Of a DNA stretch of 64,000 nt, positions 23,579 to 36,200 are shown one piece after another. This DNA comes from Meandrina meandrites (taxonomy: Eukaryota > Cnidaria > Anthozoa > Scleractinia > Meandrinidae). The stretch lies in contig OY855915.1 in the NCBI GenBank assembly GCA_963693305.1, positions 18,989,222-19,053,221 of the forward strand. The letters are read 5' to 3'. Position 1 is the first letter of the stretch. Every line of letters begins with the position of its first letter. A model generated the notes under the pieces. The model searched no databases. It was given only the letters and a program-made list of their open reading frames with translations, and had not been told where the DNA came from. Both the position numbers and the translations under genes were made by a program.

Positions 23579-24951
23579 CTTTTTTTCTAAAACTAATGGT
23601 GAGAATTTGGTGATAAATCAAGATAATCTCACGATCCCTCAGTAGCTGCATCTGATGATTGTTTTTTATTCTCATGACTTGTTTATCTGACCATGTTGAA
23701 TATTGTAAGGAGAAGTTGGATGTTGATAACTCTATAGGAAAGATGGAAGTTTGAATTCAAAGGAACAATGTGTCTTTTTGAAAGTATATTAGGCTTTGTA
23801 TATTCTTATATGCCTCTTCAATTCAGTATAAAAAAGTGAAAGAAATATCATTGACTGATATACATGGGCGTTTTCCAAATAGGAATCATACCTTTTAAGC
23901 CCGTGAATTGTTGTAAGCCAGACTTTCAATCTTGGAGCAAACTAATGCAAATCAAACTGGTTTTGCCGGTTTTGTCTCAGATTGACGAAAAAACAATGCA
24001 ATATCTTTTGTTGCCCTTGGGTTGAAATGTTTTCGCTGAGCACGAAACGCGAAAGCAAATATGAGCAAGATCATTTTCGAAAGCCCAACACCTTCCTAAA
24101 AACATGATTTGGTTGATCCCTTAAATCAGTCACTAGCTAGTCATTCGTAATACTTGGGTTTAGGTTTTGGTTTACTTAGGAATTACTATAAGTCTTTTTT
24201 TGTATCATGGATTAACATAAATCCCAGCCTATACTACATAGCATTTGTGGTTTCTCATGCACTTTATTTGTTTTCAAATGAAAATTAAAACACGATTTTG
24301 TTTGGTTTACGGTTCAGACACCACCGCTATATACAAATGATTGGAGTTCCTTGCAGGTAAATTGTTTAATGATCTTATTTTGTTTAGCCGGCACCGAACC
24401 CGTGATAAATCGAAAATGGTCGCGATAATTGAAATAATAATTTGAGAGAGCAAACAATGTTTTCTAGGCAAGTGGTCAAAAGCACGGTTAGAACAGTTTA
24501 TTAAAACCTAGAATTACCTATATTTGGATTTCATTTGAAATTTTCCTAAATTTCCTCCAAATTTAAGAAACAGAGTGTATCTACGCGCTTTCGTAAACAA
24601 CTACATGAAAAAAAAATGAAGAAAATGCCGAATTTACCTGTTCACCACCATGTTAGATGCAAATACACCAAGATCTTGAACATATCTAAATATTCTGTTC
24701 TCCGGAGGAACTCCTGTCAGCTAAGTTGTTTTATTTGACCTTTATAATATTTGACTTTAAATTCGTGTTTCGTGCAGGAGAAAATAATTTCAAGCACTCT
24801 ATCAGCCTAAACTTACTTGATGCCGTACAGTTCATTAACCACTTCAGTTCTATTTAACATTTAATGTGGTATCGCCATGGCCAAGTTTAAATTTCATAAA
24901 AAAAAAATATTTCCAAATTTTCATTTTCAAAATATTGCAAAATTAACAGAA
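23579..24951. other. Gene-free intergenic stretch
   Basis: AT-rich with no recognisable gene. A donor-like TTGCAG|GTAAAT at about 24357 has no supported exon. Confidence 0.45.
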
Positions 24952-25040
24952 CCGAGTCAAATTACTGCTCAATAGCTTTCAATAAAATGGTAACATGCCA
25001 GAATTTTATCCACAAAATTAAAAGTTAACACCACTTGCAC
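24952..25040. repeat. Single diverged copy of the ~105-bp repeat
   Basis: Contains ACTGCTCAATAGCTTTCA, then ATGGTAACATGCC, TTTTATCCACA and AAAAGTTAACACCAC, in the order of the satellite monomer at 9.7-10.4 kb. It is an isolated, diverged copy. Confidence 0.75.
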
Positions 25041-25911
25041 TTTAATTTTCCTCGAGGCTTGTTACCGGAGAGCACAGTGAATTAACAGGTCGTAACATCA
25101 ACGCCCACCAAGAGAGCTGATCATGCAACCTTTATCGGTCTCGAGCCGTATTAATTAAAAAAGAATCGTCCTTTGTTCTTTCACAGACTACGCAATTAAA
25201 TTGGCGCTTTCTAACAAAAAGCGAACACAAAGAACTTGCTGTGCTTAACGCATTTAACAAGGGCAAGATTGGAATTCCAGTGGACTGTTGAATAAAGCAG
25301 GTGTATTCATAATGACTTCAAAACAGGGCCGAAACACTTGCGGGTTTTCACCCCAAGTTAAAAGAATGGATTTTCTATACCCAGTGCTAGAGATTTTTTC
25401 TGATTTTTTGTTAGTTTAAGGTTCGGAGGGTTTTGTGGTCCGTTGATATAATGTTCCCCCTCCCGTAGAGCGATTTTCTTTGTTTTAGTCGCTTGTTAAC
25501 ACTTAGGTTTGATCTCAGAGAGGTGAATTAATAACTGCGCAAACGTCGGTAATTTCAAACAGCTAAATTTGTATCTAATGACCGTCAAACATGAATATAC
25601 TGCTAAAATTTCCGAGCTATATATCCTCTAGTACGTCCCACCAATTCCCGAAGGCCCCAGCCACTCAATTTCACACCCATATATGTACACGAAACCTTAT
25701 CTGATAGTGTAAAAGGCGAGGTATGATATGACGGCCACATTTGGGAGTGATAAAGAATTGTTTCTCTGGTAATTCCTACATGCAAAAACATAACAGACAA
25801 AAAAGAAGGTCTGAATACTTTGGACAGACGTTTTATAATTTCAACTCCCAAGAGTGTGCACCTTAAAAATTAAAACAATTCAAGATATCAAAAACAAACT
25901 GAATCGATCTC
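25041..25911. other. Gene-free stretch between two satellite loci
   Basis: No supportable gene. The minus-strand 82-codon ORF at 25603-25851 has no recognisable domain. Confidence 0.4.
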
Positions 25912-26180
25912 TTGAAAGTGCTACTTGATAGTTTTCATATGAATGGTCACACACTAGGGTTTCATCCACATACCTAAAGTTAAAACCACCTCGTATCACA
26001 GTATCACATGAAGGTACTGCTCAATAGCTTTCATTTGAATGGTCACACACTAGGGTTTCATGCACAGACGTAAAAGTTAGAGCCAGTTTATATAGCATAA
26101 TAAACGCTACCACATCAAAATTTTCTTCTGTAGTAACTTTAATTTGAATCGTCACACACTAGGATTCCATCCACAGATCC
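25912..26180. repeat. Array of the ~105-bp repeat, two to three copies
   Basis: Copies begin near 25912, 26008 and 26110. The middle copy is close to the consensus (AGCTTTCATTTGAATGGTCA, CACACTAGGGTTTCATGC). The array ends abruptly after CACAGATCC. Confidence 0.85.
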
Positions 26181-29100
26181 ATTTGGTTAAAATCGCAATT
26201 GCATGATCCTTATTTTGCTTGAGAGAAGGAAAAGGTATTAATAGGTAATTAAATTCCACTTCAGAATGGCACCATGCAGGGATAGATCAGTCAGTTCCAC
26301 GAGGTTTCAAAGAACAAAGAGATCTTGAAAGTGATAAGAAGCAAATGCATTCTGCAATGATAAATTGTTTACTAATGACCGACGAGTAAATATAAAAATT
26401 GTGGACGGGTATTCAAACTCCTGATTGATCATCTATTTGTTTTCAACGGCAGTTCTTTCGCAATTCAGTTTAATTTACAAGCTCAATACACTATCTGTGG
26501 ACAGCTGAAAAGAATTTTTTGAAGAAAATCCGAGTGTTTGCCATGCTTGTCTGACGTGCTATTTGTCCTTCTGATGTTAAAGCAATAATTAAAAGTGATT
26601 TTCTATTGTCTATCAGAAGAAGAACTGTTTATAGCTTGAGCGTCTTTCAAACCGCATGAAAATGTCTGTTTTCCGAGCGAAACGTTGGTGTTACTTAACA
26701 AACTACAATTGGTAGCGTTAAATTTTCCACTCGTGCATGTAAGAACAAACGAAGAGAGCGTAGGTGCGAAGCAAGACCCATTAATTCGAGTCTTTCGTTT
26801 CGCGCTGGCGTCTAGTTTTCTCGCCATTTTTTTCCGCCTTCAACGACCCAAAAAAAACGAGAAAACAGAGGACTATCAACGGGCTACGCGCCATCTGAAT
26901 CAAACTTTTGAACGCTTCTTTATGCAGTTTATAAAATTATTTCAGTTAAAGGCCTGAAATTTTCTTTCGTTTTGTACAGGCCGTGCGGTTTGGGTCGAGA
27001 AAAAAAGCAGGCAGATGATCTTTTAGTGTAGTTCTGTAGCTTTAAATAAGCTCTTTAGGGCTTTCTTATTTTATTTTGCCTTCGTTTTGCTAACAAGATA
27101 GCTAACTACACAACCCGAAGGGGACGAGGTTGAAAGCAATCTCACTGTTAGGAACACCCATGGTGTTTGTCTGGATATGAATCGGTAATGAATGTCTTCG
27201 CAATTATTTCAGTGATAACGCTTCCTCGTCTTTTCCAATGAAATGGAGTAGTAGGAATCCCGGAACAGACAGCTTTGTGATTTTCACTTATCTACTCTCA
27301 CATTTACTTAATATGGTGGGTGTTTAACCGCTACAACACCTGAGTCACATAAACAAGTTTCCATTATCTAGGACACCCATGGAGATTTTCGGCGTCCGTG
27401 TTAATCATTTCTCAGTGGAAATGTTGTGACGTCGTCGGCACATGTATTGTTAATTATCTTTTATCATTTTGACTTCCTCACTGAACTGATGTGTTTAAGG
27501 CAGTTTAACACGTCCAACACCTGAACCAATTTGCTGACTCGTGCAGAGCATGAAACAACCTGCAATCGTTCGTACTCTGCTGAGTCACAAATACTTTGCT
27601 TATGGCTATCACATAGATATATAAAAAGCAATAATGATAATAATAAATTTCTAGAAAGACGCCCCTAACGAATGATGAATCCGGCTAACCATTTACCTAA
27701 TATAAAAGATAAACAGAGTTTATCTTTATTAAAAAACTGTCTGCACATCAGCAAAACCAATATCTTTCTAGACTTCAATACTTGTTTGTTTATTTATCGT
27801 TTTATGGCCAGGTGTCCCATTATGAGCTAATGTATTCATTGTTCTTTCGGTGTCTTAGTAATGTTAACTTGAAATATCTTAAAAAAAACCATAAGCTTCG
27901 TAATTTCTAAATCTACGTAATCCGCATTTGACGATATGTAACATAAAATTGTTATTTTTTACCTTCTAAACACTGCAAAGGTCGAGACTGACATGTAAAG
28001 GCGTATTCCATGGGTACTCGTTGCCAAATATCATATTTGTGCGGCATTGTTTTGTTGAAAGCTGATTTAGGGGATAAACAAAAGACTCGATTACAGGAAT
28101 CCAAAATCAAGATCGATAACGCAAATAAAATGATTTACGTCGGACGCCAAATCGTCGGAACAAAAATGAATCGAAAGTGTCCTTATTTCAGCCAAACTGT
28201 ACGTGCGCTTTTGAAATACTACATGTGCAATAAGCAATTAAAATAATCTTCTTTTCTTTGCGCTTTAACGTTTTTGACTGAAAGCCGCAAAAGCAGTATA
28301 ACCTTCCAATCTCAGACTTGTAAACGGTTTGAGTGCAGTTTTGCTGGCATATAAGCTAAGTTATAAACGATTTTGTTATTCAATCGCATGGTCAGCAAAT
28401 TCTCTGTTTTTCCAACACGATCATTGGAGTAAAAAGACATTTTATTCTAGCTGAGCTAAATTTAAATGTTCAAAATCAGTATCGCTCTTTACGGCGGGAT
28501 CACCACCATCATTGTGAGCTCTCTTTCAAGGTAAAATTCATTTAGTATTGCCAAACAGAATTCGTAGTTATCTACATGGCAAATTCCAATGGCTCTTTAT
28601 GAGACGTTCTGAAGTCTTCAAATGGCTTTTCATTCTCGTTGCTCACAAAGTTCTTAAGCCCAGAAACAGCTATAGCACTGTAAAATCCTTTTCATTTACT
28701 ATTCTTTTGTCCGAAAAAGATAAATCTAGAGGCAGTTGCGATCGGAAATGAAATCAGTTTTTACCAACCAAATGCCCTGGAAAATTATTTTGCTTTTTCC
28801 AACAGATCGATTAATTGCACAATTTTTTTTTCTATTTGGCGCCTTCAGGTCGTGATCGCCATAGGCAAATTATTAACAGGTCTCAGAAAATTGCTTTAAT
28901 TAATTCTGACTCATAAGAAGACTTAAGCGATGGTCATTTCAAAGTCTTGTTAAAACTCATTATTGTCTAAGTGTTTCGAAATATCCCGTGTACGCTTTTC
29001 TCTATACGAGCGCCTTTTCTTTCGGTTTTATTAATTGTCCGGGAAGATAAAACGAAACAAAATTTGACAGAATTTTTCTTTGGCACTGATGAAAGACTTA

Positions 29101-29974
29101 TATGAAAATAATAATTTTGTTTTCTTAACGCGAGAAGGTAAAACAAATTTATGTAAGGCGGATGGCCATTTCATGTCAGTTAACCACCTGTGACTGATGC
29201 GTACCGTCCGGCGGGAAAAACGGGGTGAATTCTGCGCACAACTATTGATTCCAACTTGTTTGTAGTCTAACACATGCGATGATTGAATGTGGAACTTTAA
29301 AAGGCCACGAATATCACATCTATCAAAATACTGCAATGGGGATATAGTGTAATTTAAAACTGTTAGATAAATTGTTTATGAGACTTAAATTTTCCCGCAA
29401 TAATTCTCTTGTTCAAAATACGGGCAAACGTAGGTGATAGGGACTCGGCGAGATTTTATAATTCCCTTTTATACCAGCGCCAACGAAAGATATCGATATT
29501 TATTTCCCCAAAGTTTTCGTCTATACGGAAATAGCTCCAGTAAGTTATCCCGGTTAAATATTAGGACTTGCTTGCCCTTATGCAATATCGGTTACACGTG
29601 CACCCACGCAAACGCTGATATCCGAGATAAATTTGTTTGATATCATTTTAACTTTAGCAAACCCGATACTGGCGGAAAAGGATGTTTTGCGCAATGACTA
29701 TTTTTCTCTTTCAGTGGGTCAGAACAAATTTAAATTTCGTTTGTGGGCAGAAAAAAGCCACAGGCACGTCCAAAAAGTAGCCAATTTTAAACAGAGCTTT
29801 ATGAAAATTGTCCACCACCAAATTACAAATCGAGCTGTGTTTTTTATGGAGACTGTTAACTGGAAAGCTAGTTCGTTTCCTTGCTTTGCTGTTTTGGATT
29901 TTGACGAACGTAGATAACTTGCGTTTGGCGCCTAATAATTGTACAAGAGTTTACGTGCAGACAAGCATCATGCG
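26181..29974. other. Gene-free intergenic (possibly intronic) stretch
   Basis: No domain-bearing ORF or supported exon on either strand; ORFs up to about 100 codons are composition artefacts by appearance. Confidence 0.45.
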
Positions 29975-30232
29975 TTGTGATTGGTCACGCACAATACAGC
30001 GCTGTGAGTGGTCAAAAACAAACACAATGAAACCCCTTTAACATAATGTAATTGACAGTTGCATTGTCTGTTCTTTGTATGGTATTTTAGTAACCCAGGT
30101 AGTATAAGGAAAACGTGTTTCTACTTACAACACTTCAGGTGGCGGCTGACTGACTTATAGGACTCATAACGAACGCGCTGAACAGTTGGGCAACACAGCG
30201 AAGACAATTTTCTTCCACTTCACATTTCAGGT
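29975..30232 (+). promoter_or_regulatory. Promoter/first-exon-like module 3, paralogous to the 19-kb module
   Basis: An inverted CCAAT box (TTGTGATTGG, 29975-29984) precedes a conserved block at 30025-30056 (CAATGAAACCCCTTTAACAT then AATGTAATTGAC). A strong donor, ATTTCAG|GTGAGAAG, has its exon end at 30230, 174 bp after the block. The equivalent spacing at 19 kb is 180 bp. CTGAACAG also occurs in both exon bodies. No ORF is evident. Read as a duplicated alternative promoter plus noncoding first exon on the plus strand. A connection to Dmrt is inference from orientation and position only. Confidence 0.35.
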
Positions 30233-33200
30233 GAGAAGCAAATCGCTCTGATTTTGAGCTTGTGAGTGGTAATTGTTTTAAGGACTCTTCTCTGTCATCG
30301 TTTTATGCAAGTTGCTATATGCTAGTAGCTATATGAATATGTAAGTTTGCTACGTTGTTACTGAGAGTTTGCTTTGCTTTCGAATAACAATTCGACGCGA
30401 AGAAAATCCACAAGGAAATTTCTGCTTTTTCCTACATGGTGCGATGTTGACCAGAGCTTATGTAACAACTCGGCCAGAAAACTGGTCGCAGAGATAGTGC
30501 AAAAAAGTAGGCCATTTATGCGAGCCTTTCTTTGTTGTGTCAGTTTACCTTAAAAACGTATGTCAGTGAATTAATTTACATGGTGTGGGCTTCGTTACAA
30601 AATGCGCGGCGAAAAAAACTTGCGATTACATCCTATGGTCGTATTCCACTTAGGTGCAGCTTTGCAACATAATTTGACAAAGAAAAATTTATTTTCGTGA
30701 CTTTTGGTTTCGCGATGGTCTATCAGTTTAACCTCGAAGTGTACTCTTTTGTATAATGTTACGGTAAAAAGTAATAGAATATTCTCGTCTTGGATCGTCG
30801 AATATGTACACTTAAAACAACCTGCTATTTTTAGCCGTCGATGGCATGAAATGATGTTCACGCAAATTTCTGACGGCGTTTTCTTCAGCAGCTATTCACA
30901 GCTTGGTTAAGTCGATGCGTTGTCAAAGAGCTATCCGTTACTTTAGAATAAATTATTTACAGATAGAATTATCTATTTTCGCGTTGTTTCAACGAAAAAA
31001 AAATCGGAGTTGCTATTTTTGAAATGATATGTAATCATAGCCGACCTTGAAAACTCGATCGATAAGTGACTTCCGACGAAATTGTACAGTACTGATACTC
31101 GATGCTCGCCAAAAATATGGCTATTGATTTATATGCATTTTTGTTCGCTCAGAGATAATACCATGTTGCAATATAGCCCTGTATTTAAAACTGTCTTTGT
31201 GATAAATAATGCTTGTCAATGAAAACAGAAGAGCTATTTCTGGCTTTTATTTAGCGTAGAAGTGTATATTACTACAGCTAAACGACTTAAGACGGATCAG
31301 GTGGGTATGGAATGCGATTGTTATTGTTATGAGAAATTAAGAAAGGACTTGTTTTAGTCGAAGCTCGTCATTACGTTTTATCGCTTGGTAGTGACTTGAG
31401 CAAAGTCCGCAAAATTCGTGGCTTTTTTGAAGATCGCGTGTCTCGGCACTGTTACATCGATCGCGTGGTCTGAGGAACTAATGTTCGGTCAAACGTGACC
31501 ACTCGAGTCAAACAAATCAATTGCTCTTGCACCGCGGTGCAGTGTCGGCTCAATGGCCGCACGCGCTCAAAAAATTTGTCTTTCATCGCCATTAAACAAG
31601 GATCCGTTAGCGATGCGACACACTGGCAAATCGAGCAGCAAGTCGAAACAAGCAGGGTGTATTTTGTTCGCAAGATACAGTTCACAGCTGGCGCGAAGTT
31701 TTTATTACACGTAGAAAACTGTTATAATGCACTCGCACGCGTGGGAAGCCATTCAAATTCACCCTGCTGGATACCATTCAAAAGACATCACGTTCGTAAC
31801 AGAGTCGAGAAAACATTACTTGTATATAAGTTCATAACGCAACAGTTTTGCCGCGCGAAAGAGCAATATTCAACGTTCATTTACCGTAGTACGTGAGCAT
31901 TCGGCAAAATTTAGGACGTCCCGGGTCAAACCGTAAGATTATGAGGGTGTTGGCCGTACGCCCGACTCGCTAATACCGGATCCTCGGGTGTACTTTCTCT
32001 GTTCTTTCTCTAGCTGATAGCGTGTGACTAGGGCATGCCCAAGAAAAATAAACAAGCACTGCCGAGAAGTGTAAACATTTACTTAGTTGATTATGTGTCA
32101 GACACTTTGTTAAGTACGAGATATGATAGTCAAGTTTAATCTGGCGAAATATCCATGTACGTGAGATACTACAGTGTGCCAAATAGGATCAATGAGCGCT
32201 ATTGAACGCTTCAATATTTCATGGGTTTTCTTTTGCCGTTCAAAACAATTTTTCCCGAACAAAACTCGTTGCTCGGTTACATCAACTCTCTCTAATGTAA
32301 CAAAACGACCCGAGGACATTGTTTTCCGTCCTCTTAAAGCTATCATTAAAATTTTTTATCTCTTTTGCCTGGAGGCAAGATTACAAATTTGAAAGTCAAA
32401 TTTTAGCCAAATGGTGGTTAAGCGTTGAAGCAAGTCGCAAATACATTTCTGTTTACATCAGCTGGTGATTCAATATGATTTCAGTTAACTAAAATGATAT
32501 CATTAATTTTTTCTGGAGATTCTTTTCTGTCTGAAACTGCTAGGCCAAGCGAGCGAAAGTAATCAAGTAGACAAATGTGCTCTTCATTCAATAGAAGGTC
32601 GCATCTACCTCCATATGGAAAACTATTAACGCGAAAATACAAAAGGCTACTTCGCTACATGGGAAGGAAATGATATTCAAAGATACAGGATAACATACAG
32701 TAATTAGCGTACGAATGGAAATGAAACTGTATGTGGATTTATGATAGCTTTCTTAATTAAAACTCGAGGAATATTACTCTGTCGCATCTTTCGATTTAGG
32801 TAAGTTTTAAAATTGTTTCCTTTTTTCCGCGTCATTTCGAAACGGCGTTCTTATGGTCAAAATTTTCCCCTTTCAGGTGGGAAAGTGTAAAAAAAGGGAT
32901 TTCACTGTCAAAATAAGAATTTAAACAAAACAGGAATTGCGTGATCTGAGAAATTTTATTTAAAGGCAAAGATCCAAAACTGTGCCTCGGAAAAGGCTGT
33001 TATCGCTGGCATTGTTAATTGGGCTGTGTTGAAAGTTTTCAACAGCAACTTGAAACCACAAATAGGAAGTCACGATAGCTTTTATAATTTCTGAGTTTTG
33101 GGTGGTTTAGCGACTTTTAGAACTCAATATATCAAGTTTTTTTTCCCGTAGGAAATGCCAAACAGAGGACGAAGAGTTTTAACAATTGTCCCTGTTTTGA

Positions 33201-36200
33201 AAATAAAGTTTCAATCCAAACTTAGAAGCATGGACTAGTACCGTACCAAACAAAATGCACTAGTTGATCTTGGCGAAATCTTGATAGAATATCGTTTTTG
33301 TGAAAGTTATTCAAAACAAGGCAATTTGCGTTGACAACATAAACAGGCTGTCGTGTTCTCTGTGAACGGGTGTTCAAACACAATTGTTCAGGATTTCTCA
33401 CTTTATTTCATAGCATACATACAGCATTAAATCGAGAAGTTTAGCGATTGTGTTGAGTTCGAGCAACATGAAACTGAGAAATGTTAATTTTAATAAGTAT
33501 ATGTAAGGAGTAATATTCTTGGGATATGTACAAGCTAAGTTTGATTTTCGCGAAAGTGTGTGCTCATAGTTTCTCGCCATTTCAATCTTGTTTTAGAATG
33601 TCGAAAAGACGTTTATAAACAACAAAAGCACAAAGACATCTGTTTTTGCTTTCAAACTTCTGTAGGTCACAAACAGTTATGCGACGCAAAAACAAGATTC
33701 GCCGGGATTAGACGAAAAATCTTACAACAATTAACTTATTGTTTTGGGAGAAAATTCGCGTGTATTTTTAGAGTGCACAACAACTGAAATATATTCAAAA
33801 GGGCTAATATATCGGCCGAAAACCTGTTTTGAGGATGGATTATGGCAGCGATGTTGCTGGTGTGATAAAAGGTCGAGCATGCAGTATGGATGCCATAAAA
33901 TGGTTGGGAATTCAATGCGGCACTAAAATACCTCTTCAACCACGACAGACTTGAGAGATATTTAGAAATTTTTCCTCGTTTAAAGTAGCATTAATTCTGC
34001 ATTCACTTTGCACAGTGCAGGAAAACCGTCCATCGTAGTCGTGTGGTTTTCTTGTGAGTAAATACGTGAGATATTGCACACAAGCAAGAAGAAATAGGCA
34101 CCGATTCACCAATAAAACATTTTCGAAGCAAAAATGCCAGGAATTATAAACAGTAAGGTCGTCTACGAAGCTATCTTCAAATGTCAATCTTTAAGTAGAT
34201 TGTATGTATTTAGCGTCAAAGGTTTTTATGTAATCAACGGCTAACATATTTTGTCAGTGGCATGACTCGGGAGCTTGTTGTGAAAAAAAATAGCCCGGCG
34301 TTTCCGAGCGCATGTATACATATACAGTTAAATGCTTAAAAACATTTTATCACGTTTAGTTATTTTAGCAGTTTCTCATAGGAAACAGGAAAAGATTAAT
34401 TAGAAAACTTCGATAGCCACTTGATTTTATTTTTCTTCATTTTTAAGCTCCACATACTTGTAGGTGCTTTGAAGACTTATATCCGTAAAATTTCCGACGA
34501 AAATAGAGATTTTATATTAGGGTTCTAAATTACGAACGGGAAGCATTGTGATCGAAATCTTTTAAAAGTTCACAGGAAAGCTTAGTTTTCTCTGGTACCC
34601 TTTTAACTCGAAAACCAGCCCTTGAATTACCTCAAAAAGAAAACTAGTGTGACAAGATTTGGCTTTGTCTCAAAAATATATCATAAGAGCGCGTTTTTCA
34701 TCGAGTTTTTATTTTACTACCGGCAATCGAATAGATGCAATTGTGTACAGGTACAAACACATTCTGTATCCTGCCAGAAATCTTTGAAATGTCAAGGACG
34801 TTTTGTGAGAGTTAAATGACCTTTTAAAAAACATTTTAAAACGCTTAAACGCAATATATTTTCTTTGTACATCTATAACATTGAAAATGTTTGGTATTTT
34901 CGCGGTTACCGCAAACTAACAAAAAGAAAAACCAAAAAAAAAAAGAATTCCCAAATCACGACATTCAATAAATTCCATCTAAGCTCTCACTGTAAAATTG
35001 AACAGAATGATGAAGGTTTTTCCTGGTTTCTTTGACTGTTGTACGTTTTTCCTGTGTTTCTGTTTGTTTAAAATCTGAGACGTGCTTAACTCTCATTCCG
35101 CTAAACTTTAGCAATCAGTACTATTTATAGTGAAAGGGCAAAGACTTAAGGACTTACTCGCACTGTACGTCATTTTTTTTTTCATTTGTGACAATAATCT
35201 GGTTGGAATTTAAACAAACACTACTTGATCTTATAAAAACATTGCGCTGAATAGCTTGTTTCTTCGGCTTACAATAACTTTTGTTAACCTATTCCTTACT
35301 GTGAGCATTCGATCAATACCCTTTGCGATGAATTTTTCCGCCCGGCTTTGCCAACCAGCATTTTGCTTGCTCCTTCGTATTCCGAGAACTTCGATTCGGT
35401 AGAGTAAATCCGAAGAGCGAAACGAAACGAACCTCACTGAGAAGAAAGAATAAACAAAGACAACTGGTCCAGCAACTTTAAATATCGACATCATTCCAAC
35501 GTTATTGCAAACTTAGAAGTGTTTTGGCTGAAATAACAACCTTGGCACCTTGGCAGAAAAACCATCAAATTCAGTCGATCTCTTAAGCCACTGATAAAGA
35601 CAAAAATATCTTTAGATGTTTCTTAATTTAGCTTTTTATGAACTCGATCGTCCCAGACATTACAGTTAGTTAATCTGCACTGAGCATACCGCGAGATCCA
35701 CTTCAGAAAATGCATGGTTACTATCAAACCGAATAATGAATATGGCCTGAGCGTTCGTTCTTAGCTCGAAGAATAAATTCTCCCGAATGATCGCCTTATA
35801 TTGGCTTGAATGTTAGTACAAAGAATTTAGCGGTTCATCAAGACAACATGCTAGTTGATAATATTCTTTATTCAATGTTAGATGTCCAGGTTTACAATGT
35901 GCTTTTTTTAGTGCGAAATTCAAAGATGTTGATCTCTGTCTAGAACACAGCTAAAGATTTATCAATATCCTCAGACTTAAACATATAAGAAAAAAAATAA
36001 TTGCAACCTTTTCCCTTTCATCGTAAAAGATTAACAAGCATGACATGTATAAATAGCGGCTTCAAATTATGAAAACTGACAAAGTACAGAAAAAAGTGGC
36101 TGGATAGAGAATGTTAAGAGCGTTCGGTTTACCTGCTAGTGTATTTCGGGCGTGGTTTTTCTTGATTTCCATATATCACTGGTATCCTTCGCCACAAGAA

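Noticed and set aside
31495..31896. 133-codon plus-strand ORF
   Set aside because: No recognisable domain and no splice or promoter context; probably a product of the CpG-richer, stop-poor patch.
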